Shown here piece by piece: positions 1-5,255 of a stretch of DNA of 7,310 nucleotides. Position 1 is the stretch's first letter, and each line of letters starts with the position of its first letter. A program made the translations under genes and the position numbers. The stretch is from Planctomycetota bacterium (lineage in GTDB: Bacteria > Planctomycetota > PLA2 > JAEUHO01): assembly GCA_024639415.1 (NCBI GenBank), contig JAHEIK010000181.1, positions 1-7,310 on the forward strand, in the 5' to 3' direction. The notes under the pieces were generated by a model that had not been told where the DNA came from, did no database searches, and saw only the letters and a program-made list of their open reading frames with translations.

Positions 1-452
1 GCCTTGTGGCTGAAGATGACGTCGTCACCGTAGTCCGCGATCGCCTTCTTCCAGAGCGGCTTGTCGTCTGCGTCGAAGTAGACGCCCTTCATGACCGGCT
101 CGCCCTCTTCGGGCTCTTCGCCTTCTTCGGGGTCTTCGTGGCAGTCCGCGCAGGTCTCGAGCGTGGGCATGCCGGGCTCACCGGTCTCCTCGTCGGGCTC
201 GTGGCAGTCTGCGCACTCGAGCTCGTTCTCCGCGTGGATCGCGTGGTTGACACGCGGGCCGCCGACCATGGTGACTGTCTTGTCGGGAACGATCTGCCCG
301 ACCTCGGAGGCAGCCGCGGAGGGCCCTCCTGACGGCGAGCCGATGGGGAGGCTGCTCCGGCGGGAGCCGAAGGGCACAGCGCAGCCCCACAGCAAGCCCA
401 GCGAGAGCAGGACGAGGAAGATCCAGGGGCCGTGGTTCGTGCGATGGTTCAT
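1..452 (-). CDS. Lipoprotein multiheme cytochrome c, c7/c3-like (C-terminus off the left edge)
   Basis: About 150 residues are visible and the gene continues past the window edge, so the final heme count is unknown. The N-terminus has a hydrophobic segment (residues 10-23) ending in LLWGC, which fits a lipobox with Cys24 as the lipidated residue, although Trp at -2 is unusual. A Ser/Pro/Gly-rich linker (about 29-50) follows. Two CXXCH motifs are seen (CADCH at 80-84 and 101-105), with His70 and His73 placed as possible distal ligands, as in small class III/c7 cytochromes. An acidic Glu/Pro-rich loop (106-119) separates them from a FSHK segment (147-150) that often precedes further hemes in this family. 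It would be membrane-tethered, probably at the outer membrane, passing electrons to or from the barrel encoded 13 bases upstream. The ATG at 452 has no clear Shine-Dalgarno, so coupling to the upstream gene is likely. Family recognition is good; the precise role is inference. Confidence 0.85.
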   Translation of the reverse strand, partial: MNHRTNHGPWIFLVLLSLGLLWGCAVPFGSRRSSLPIGSPSGGPSAAASEVGQIVPDKTVTMVGGPRVNHAIHAENELECADCHEPDEETGEPGMPTLETCADCHEDPEEGEEPEEGEPVMKGVYFDADDKPLWKKAIADYGDDVIFSHK

Positions 453-465
453 AGGCGGGTGCGTA

Positions 466-2268
466 TCAAAGCTCCACTTCGAAGCCGGTATTGAGCATGA
501 CGTAGGTGTCGAACTTGTCGTCCTCGACGCGCAAGCGTAGATGGATGCGCCAGCGATCGCTGGTCCGCACGACCATTCGGACGTAGTAGCCGCGCACGGA
601 CTGACGCTCGTCCGCGGTGTACAGGTCAAACCGGTAGGCCGAGTAGTCCGTTCCCATCTGGAACTTGAAGCGTTTGCTGGGGCGGTATTCGAAGTCGGCG
701 GTGACTGTCCAGGCGTCGTCTTGGCTGTCCCAACGCTCACCTGTCAACGTGATGTTCATGTCGCGGCCCGGCCACCCGTCGAGGGATCCGGCAAGCCAGT
801 AGCGCGTGAACTCGCGGTTGTAGATGCCCTCGTCGCCCTCATCCCACAGGCGGCGGAGAGCCACGCCGCCCTCGACGTAGAGGCGTTCGCCGATGCCCTT
901 CGATGCCGAGAGGTCCCCCGTCCAATAGGCCTCGAGGGTCTGCGCGACGGCGAAGTAGGGATCGATGTCCGTCACACGTTCCTTCTGCGTGGTGAGCTGC
1001 GAGTAGAACGAGCCCCGCACGAGGAAGTCCTGCTCCGGGATCGAGCCCGTGGCTGCGAGGCGCAGCGTGCGCGGGTCCTCATCCAGGTGCTGGTACGTCC
1101 CCCACCACGACACATGGCGGCTCACCCTCTGGCGCAAGTAGAGCGTCAAGAGGTGCGCCGTCTCGGAGCCGTAGTAGCGCGACTCGTCGTTTAGGTAGAC
1201 GTAGTCGAAGCGCGCCTCGGCTCCGGCCCAGGGGCGGCCGTGGACACCGAAGCCCACGACGGCGTCGCCCTCGGGCGAGCCCTCGAAGAGATGGGCCGGC
1301 AAGCCGCCGTAGAGCGTGGCGCCGAAGGTCGCTGCAGGGTTGCGCGAGCCGAAGTCGATCCGCAAGCCGTCGACGTGGAGCAACTCCCCGCCCTCGACCC
1401 ACTGGCGCCCGATGCGGACCATCTTCACCGAACCGCCACGCGGGCGGTACGTGGCGTACATGTTGTAGACGCGCCCGTTGACGCGGTGCTTGTACGTGTC
1501 CGTGATCGAGTCGAAGACGAAGAACTCGCTCTTGTCGCTGCGTCCGTCGAGGTCCTCGGTCAAGCGACCGTGGAACGAGAAGGACCAACCGGGGGCCTGC
1601 TGGTCCCCGACGCTCAGCACGAGATACTGGTAGAGATCGTGGTCCGACTCGTCGTCGTCCCAGCGGCCGCGATAGTCCATGCGGAACGAGCCTTCGATCG
1701 GCAGGCGCTGGAGGCGCCGGCGGCGCGCGGGCGGCTCAGCCTGGACGACGATGTCACTCGGCTGGACGGTGGTCACGTCCACCAGCTGCGGGGGAGGCAG
1801 GTCGCCGGGAGGTGGACCATCCGCGACGGGCCCATTCGCCGCAGACGCGGCAACGCCGGCGTCGCCCGGCTTCCGATCCGCAGTCTCTGGACCGCCCGTG
1901 TCTGCGTCGCCCGTATCTGCGTCGCCCGTATCTGCGTCGCCCGTGTCGGCACCTTCCGTGTCGGCATCTTCCGTGTCTGCGTCGTCAGAGCCCACAGCCA
2001 CCGGCGGTGCGGCAGGAAGATCCACAGGGTCGGCGCCGGGCGGCGCCCCCGCGTCCCCCGGCTTGACCACCGGTGCCGGCAGCGGGGGCGGACTCAGGTG
2101 CGAGGAGTCGCCCGGGACGGGCGGCTCCTCGTCGGCCGCCGCGGAGGCGACGGATCCGAGGGACACGGTTCCCAGGCACATGGCTGCCAGGAGCAGGCAG
2201 GCCGCTGCCAGGGCACCGAACAGGTGCCCTGGCGAGAAGCGGCTCTGACGGATGGTGCGTGTTCGCAA
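466..2268 (-). CDS. Predicted outer-membrane beta-barrel (porin-like) of a cytochrome conduit, with a long disordered N-terminal stalk
   Basis: The 600-residue product starts with a signal peptide: basic residues 1-10, a hydrophobic core around 17-40, and probable cleavage after ASA (41-43). Residues about 45-190 are low-complexity Pro/Ala/Asp/Gly-rich sequence with six DADT(G/E)-type pentapeptides (96-125) and an Arg cluster (182-185). From about 190 to the end the protein shows alternating polar/hydrophobic stretches rich in Tyr, Trp, Arg and Asp (for example 194-203, 266-274, 374-394, 573-600), as in large outer-membrane barrels. The last residue is Leu rather than the usual aromatic. There is no CXXCH motif, and the mature part has no cysteine. 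Sitting between cytochrome genes, it is best read as the barrel sheathing a transmembrane cytochrome, analogous in role to MtrB/PioB/OmbB, though I do not claim homology. The start is a TTG preceded by AGGGG nine bases upstream; no ATG lies nearby. Alternative: a general porin unrelated to electron transfer. Confidence 0.8.
   Translation of the reverse strand: MRTRTIRQSRFSPGHLFGALAAACLLLAAMCLGTVSLGSVASAAADEEPPVPGDSSHLSPPPLPAPVVKPGDAGAPPGADPVDLPAAPPVAVGSDDADTEDADTEGADTGDADTGDADTGDADTGGPETADRKPGDAGVAASAANGPVADGPPPGDLPPPQLVDVTTVQPSDIVVQAEPPARRRRLQRLPIEGSFRMDYRGRWDDDESDHDLYQYLVLSVGDQQAPGWSFSFHGRLTEDLDGRSDKSEFFVFDSITDTYKHRVNGRVYNMYATYRPRGGSVKMVRIGRQWVEGGELLHVDGLRIDFGSRNPAATFGATLYGGLPAHLFEGSPEGDAVVGFGVHGRPWAGAEARFDYVYLNDESRYYGSETAHLLTLYLRQRVSRHVSWWGTYQHLDEDPRTLRLAATGSIPEQDFLVRGSFYSQLTTQKERVTDIDPYFAVAQTLEAYWTGDLSASKGIGERLYVEGGVALRRLWDEGDEGIYNREFTRYWLAGSLDGWPGRDMNITLTGERWDSQDDAWTVTADFEYRPSKRFKFQMGTDYSAYRFDLYTADERQSVRGYYVRMVVRTSDRWRIHLRLRVEDDKFDTYVMLNTGFEVEL
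1894..1983 (-). repeat. Six tandem 15-bp repeats encoding DADTG-type pentapeptides
   Basis: Six consecutive 15-base units encode DADTE, DADTE, GADTG and three copies of DADTG (residues 96-125 of the barrel protein). The units nearest the left end are almost identical, differing by single bases such as gcccgtgtctgcgtc versus gcccgtatctgcgtc. The other units are more diverged. The array is in frame, so a change in copy number would lengthen or shorten the acidic stalk without a frameshift. Confidence 0.9.
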
Positions 2269-2283
2269 GGCGATCAGCCCCTG

Positions 2284-2931
2284 TTACTTGCCGTGGTCGT
2301 ACTTGAGCTTCTTGTGCGCGTGGACGGCGTCCGAGACCTTGGCCTTCTCGAAGTCGAACTTGTAGTCGGCCGGCATCGTCGGGCACTCCTTGACGTGGCA
2401 AGGAGCGCAGCTCTCGGCCGTCGGCGGCGTAACCGCTCCCAAGGCGCGAATCTCATCGCGCTTGTACTCCTTCTTCTTCTTCTTGAAGACGGAGTACTCG
2501 CTGCCGGGCCCGTGGCACGACTCGCAGGTGATGCCCTCGTTGAGCGCGGCCTGGGCCGTCTCGGCCTCGGTCCACTTCTTGTCCTTGACGACGGCCGGAT
2601 AGCCGCCGGCCGTGCCGTAGGCCGTGGTGTGGCACTTCAGGCAGGTGGGGTCCTTCGTGTAATCCTTCTTGGGGTCGAGCTTGGCGGCCTTCTTCTCGTC
2701 GGCCTTCACGTCCGGCTTCAGGCTCTCGAAGGTCGTGGCGAGTGCGGTCTTCTTCCAGCTCTTGTGCTGCTTGAGATGGCACTTCTTGCACTTGCTGGCG
2801 CCGATGAAGGTCGGATCGGCCTTCTTGTCTTCTGCGCTCGCCTCGTTGGCGACTGCACCCATACCGATGAATGCACCGACGATGGCCACCAGTGCGTAGG
2901 TGGCGAACACGGCTTTGATGACGCGGATCAT
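2284..2931 (-). CDS. Secreted tetraheme cytochrome c, cytochrome c554-like
   Basis: The product is 215 residues. Residues 1-33 form a signal peptide (MIRVIK, then a hydrophobic stretch at 7-28) with likely cleavage after ASA at 31-33. Four CXXCH motifs follow: CKKCH (48-52), CLKCH (97-101), CESCH (136-140, in the typical CHGPGSE context) and CAPCH (175-179). The order FIGASKCKKCH, then LKQHKSW, then DPTCLKCHTTAYG, then GITCESCHGPG matches the cytochrome c554-type family of periplasmic tetraheme electron carriers. The protein is very Lys-rich, including a run of five Lys at 150-154, so it should be basic and suited to docking on acidic partners. The likely role is a soluble periplasmic shuttle between the membrane cytochrome and the outer-membrane complex. 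The start at 2931 is preferred over an upstream in-frame ATG at 3021, because AGAGGT lies six bases upstream and the signal peptide begins here. Only four bases separate it from the upstream stop. Confidence 0.9.
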   Translation of the reverse strand: MIRVIKAVFATYALVAIVGAFIGMGAVANEASAEDKKADPTFIGASKCKKCHLKQHKSWKKTALATTFESLKPDVKADEKKAAKLDPKKDYTKDPTCLKCHTTAYGTAGGYPAVVKDKKWTEAETAQAALNEGITCESCHGPGSEYSVFKKKKKEYKRDEIRALGAVTPPTAESCAPCHVKECPTMPADYKFDFEKAKVSDAVHAHKKLKYDHGK

Positions 2932-2935
2932 GGGA

Positions 2936-5086
2936 CTACCTCTTCGTTTGGAGATCCAGTTGTGCCGGTAGGTGGGGCTGTTGGGGGAACATGGGCTTCG
3001 TGAACTGCAGGCCCCCTGCATTGTGGCAGGGCTGCCCGCAACTCCTCGTGAATGGTATGGGCATCGCCCGGGAGGGGATCTCTCCGGCGACGTCCTGGTG
3101 CGTCTTCTTGGGGATGTCCATGAAGAGGTGGCTCGTCACGTCGTTCTGGTAGTCGACGATCGTCTCGTCCGTCGACGTGCCGTTCGGCACCCCTAGCAGG
3201 ATCCCGGTCTCGCCGGCTCCGGTCTTCGCCGTCTTCGGCGTGTGGCAGTCGATGCAGCGCGTCGAACCACCCGCGTGCGTGTCGCCGGTGAGCGCCAGCA
3301 TGTGCGGCTGGAGGTCCACCTCGTGGCAGCGATGGCAGAGGCCCCCGCTGCCGGAGTTGTCCTGGCTCCAAAGCAGGTGGTGCTCGAAGGTCGCGTAGCC
3401 GTGGGCGTCGTGGCAGTCCGAACACACGACGAGCAGGCGGTCGTTGCGGTGCTTGGGCGACTTCAGCAGATCGGAGTACTGCTGGTGGTGGCTCTTGCTG
3501 TGGAGGTTGTCGTTCCACAGATCCTTGACGTCGGGCCCCTTGCGCGTCGTGAAGTTGGCCAGGAAGTCGGCGCGGCTCGTGCCGACCCGCGCCATCTCGT
3601 CGGCCCCGTTCAGGGGCTCGGAGTTGATCACGGAGCCCGCTCCGGACGGACGGTCGTGGCACCGGCCGCAGACCATCATGCCGCGTGAGGGACTCATGTA
3701 CTCGGGCTCGACGATGTAGCGGGCTTCCATGCCGCTGCCGAAGTTCGAGATCGCCCAGGCGCGATGCTCCGAGCCGGGGCCGTGGCAGACCTCGCAGCCG
3801 AGGTTGATCTCGTCCTTGTCTCCGTCGCCGTCGATGTCGAAGGCGCCCGCCGGATCGCTCACGGCGCGGGAGAGCCACTCTCCCGTGGAGCCCTCGAAGT
3901 AGCGCTCGAAGCCCGTGCTGTGGCAGGCCGTGCAGTTGCCCTCGAAGGTCTTGCTCGCCGCGGGGAAGCGGAAGGTCTTGGCGGCGTCGTTCCAATACCA
4001 GTCGAGGTGGTAGTCGCGGTAGACCTTGCGCGTGCGGTCGTAGCGGCCGTCGCTGCCTTCGGTCTGGTACTGAAGCAGCGGATAGCGCCCCTTGCGGCCG
4101 GGGATCGCCACGAGGTTGCGCTGCTTGTAGAGCGCGCCGCCGTAGGTCAGGTCGACCTCGAGCGTCCAGAGGTTGGGCGGGTCGCCCACGCCCGGCGCAC
4201 CGGCCGACGGGTGTACGTTCTCGAGCGTGATCTTGTAGCGCTGATCGCCCGTGTCGCGCCAGAGGTAGCCCTTGACGTAGTTGACCGCCAGCGGGTCGCT
4301 GAGCGTCGGATCGGTCAGGGTCGTCTTGAACTTGTCGAAGCCCCGGCTCCCGTCGAAGTCCGAGAACCAGACCACGGTGCCGCCGACATGGCTGGCGGCC
4401 GGCTGGAACTGGTTCCAGCCGTCCTGGAACTGCGGGTAGCGGCCGTCGTCCTGCATCGGCGAGAGGTTGCCGGGCACGGCGAACCCGAGGCGGTGCGCGT
4501 GGGTAGCGTGACCCGCATAGTCGATGTGGCAGGCGACGCAAGCCGAGCTACCGAGATAGGTCGCGGCAGCGCTGGGCTGCGAAGACATGACGATGGACGT
4601 CGGCTGGGCGTAGAGGGTCACGGCGTCCACGGACTCGCGGCAGCCACAGCCGCCGGGGATGTGTTCGCTGTCGCCGGGCGAAGGCAGGACGAAGGGGAAG
4701 TAGCGTCCGGCGGGCACGTTCTCGATCTGCGCCGTGCCGTCGGGCCCCGTCACGGCCTGGGGGAAGCTTGCACCGCGCAGGCGCACGGCGTCCTCGAGGG
4801 GTTCGTCGCGGTCCTCGGCCGCTCCGCTGCGGACCGCGGCGCCGTTGAAGGGAGTCGTGTCGATCTCACTCGTGGGCACGAGATAGATCGTCGCACCAAT
4901 GACGGGCAGGTTCGCCGTGTTGAGCACGTGGAATGAGGCAGCGAAGGGCTCCTCGACCTGATTCGTCAGGTCGCCCGAGCCGCCACCTCCGCAACCGGCA
5001 CCCACGAGCAGCGCGGCCACGGTGCAGAGCACGACGGCCAGATGCCGCCGGCCCCCGCGTACGGATCCCTCGTCAACACGCTTCAC
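2936..5086 (-). CDS. Large lipoprotein octaheme-type cytochrome c with N-terminal Ig-like domain and c554-like motifs
   Basis: The product is 716 residues from a GTG start that has a strong GGGAGGA eight bases upstream. Residues 1-31 are a signal with basic N-terminus and hydrophobic 17-30, ending in a lipobox-like VGAGC (Cys32) and a Gly-rich linker. Residues about 48-168 look like a carboxypeptidase-regulatory/Ig-like beta-sandwich (NLPVIGATI, then VTGPDGTAQIENVPAGRY). Heme motifs are CVACH 183-187, CTACH 385-389, CEVCH 431-435, CGRCH 473-477, CSDCH 555-559, CHRCH 584-588 and CIDCH 611-615, plus a CX3CH, CGQPCH at 683-688. The first four sit in contexts like the c554 family (YLGSSACVACH, CHSTGF, CHGPGSEH). 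The 200 residues between hemes one and two are Tyr/Trp-rich and may form a folded domain. An EF-hand-like loop spans 417-428. It probably acts as a membrane-anchored electron-transfer protein or terminal reductase at the outer membrane. The substrate cannot be read from sequence, and the exposed face is unknown. Confidence 0.88.
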   Translation of the reverse strand: MKRVDEGSVRGGRRHLAVVLCTVAALLVGAGCGGGGSGDLTNQVEEPFAASFHVLNTANLPVIGATIYLVPTSEIDTTPFNGAAVRSGAAEDRDEPLEDAVRLRGASFPQAVTGPDGTAQIENVPAGRYFPFVLPSPGDSEHIPGGCGCRESVDAVTLYAQPTSIVMSSQPSAAATYLGSSACVACHIDYAGHATHAHRLGFAVPGNLSPMQDDGRYPQFQDGWNQFQPAASHVGGTVVWFSDFDGSRGFDKFKTTLTDPTLSDPLAVNYVKGYLWRDTGDQRYKITLENVHPSAGAPGVGDPPNLWTLEVDLTYGGALYKQRNLVAIPGRKGRYPLLQYQTEGSDGRYDRTRKVYRDYHLDWYWNDAAKTFRFPAASKTFEGNCTACHSTGFERYFEGSTGEWLSRAVSDPAGAFDIDGDGDKDEINLGCEVCHGPGSEHRAWAISNFGSGMEARYIVEPEYMSPSRGMMVCGRCHDRPSGAGSVINSEPLNGADEMARVGTSRADFLANFTTRKGPDVKDLWNDNLHSKSHHQQYSDLLKSPKHRNDRLLVVCSDCHDAHGYATFEHHLLWSQDNSGSGGLCHRCHEVDLQPHMLALTGDTHAGGSTRCIDCHTPKTAKTGAGETGILLGVPNGTSTDETIVDYQNDVTSHLFMDIPKKTHQDVAGEIPSRAMPIPFTRSCGQPCHNAGGLQFTKPMFPQQPHLPAQLDLQTKR
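2938..2943 (-). promoter_or_regulatory. Ribosome binding site of the tetraheme cytochrome gene, inside the end of the upstream gene
   Basis: On the minus strand AGAGGT lies six bases before the ATG at 2931. It is formed by the last Lys and Arg codons and the TAG stop of the upstream octaheme cytochrome gene. This fixes the start at 2931 and suggests translational coupling of the two genes. Confidence 0.75.
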
Positions 5087-5094
5087 GCCGATCG

Positions 5095-5101
5095 TCCTCC
5101 C
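5095..5101 (-). promoter_or_regulatory. Strong ribosome binding site that sets the GTG start at 5086
   Basis: GGGAGGA on the minus strand lies eight bases before GTG at 5086. The only upstream ATG in frame (5149) would add 21 residues that do not resemble a signal peptide and would place this purine-rich site inside the coding region. The GTG start gives a compact lipoprotein signal. Confidence 0.75.
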
Positions 5102-5114
5102 GCTCTCTCGAGCG
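5101..5114 (-). other. Small hairpin with a GAGA tetraloop abutting the ribosome binding site
   Basis: On the minus strand CGCTC and GAGCG pair around a GAGA loop, a GNRA-type tetraloop, directly 5' of the GGGAGGA site. It could modulate translation or stabilise the mRNA 5' end. The stem is only five pairs, so it may be coincidental in GC-rich DNA. Confidence 0.35.
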
Positions 5115-5239
5115 CGCCTGAGTCTAGGTGAGCCAACCCCGCAATGCACGGCTCGCAGGGGTCCAACGTAGGGGCTATGAACTTGATTCGGCGTCTCCGG
5201 CCTGGGTGCGTGAAATTCCGCACCGAGGGGCTCCGGGGC

Positions 5240-5254
5240 CGGCCGCTTCGGCCG
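5240..5254 (-). terminator. GC-rich hairpin just after the NapC-like gene, possible terminator or processing element
   Basis: CGGCCG-AAG-CGGCCG forms a perfect six-pair stem starting two bases beyond the TGA stop at 5256-5258. No T-run follows, so it is not a classical intrinsic terminator. It may instead attenuate transcription or protect the 3' end. The rest of the gap (about 5115-5239) holds no gene and no convincing -35/-10 pair that I can see. A promoter for the downstream operon could still be here. Confidence 0.35.
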
Positions 5255-5255
5255 A

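Noticed and set aside
2469..2486. Run of AAG triplets (minus strand) as a possible phase-variable microsatellite
   Set aside because: It encodes five in-frame lysines. A triplet repeat would not shift the frame and the run is short, so ordinary coding explains it.
1240..3003. Long plus-strand open frame of 587 codons
   Set aside because: It crosses the barrel and tetraheme genes and their junctions in the opposite strand. Its product is low-complexity Val/Leu/Arg/Ala without motifs, typical of an antisense frame in high-GC DNA.
2932..3021. Longer start for the tetraheme cytochrome at 3021
   Set aside because: It adds 30 residues unlike a signal peptide and overlaps the upstream gene, while a ribosome site and a proper signal peptide fit the ATG at 2931.
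2928..4541. Minus-strand 537-codon frame overlapping the large cytochrome
   Set aside because: It is an Arg/Pro/Leu-rich shifted frame of the same DNA. The heme motifs exist only in the other frame.
3764..4936. Plus-strand open frame of 390 codons opposite the large cytochrome
   Set aside because: It has no recognisable domain, signal or ribosome site, and it lies wholly inside a gene with eight heme motifs on the other strand.
2936..5086. Assignment of the large cytochrome as octaheme hydroxylamine or tetrathionate reductase
   Set aside because: The heme count is similar, but the long gap between hemes 1 and 2, the Ig-like domain and the lipoprotein anchor do not fit those enzymes, and no CXXCK active-site motif is present.
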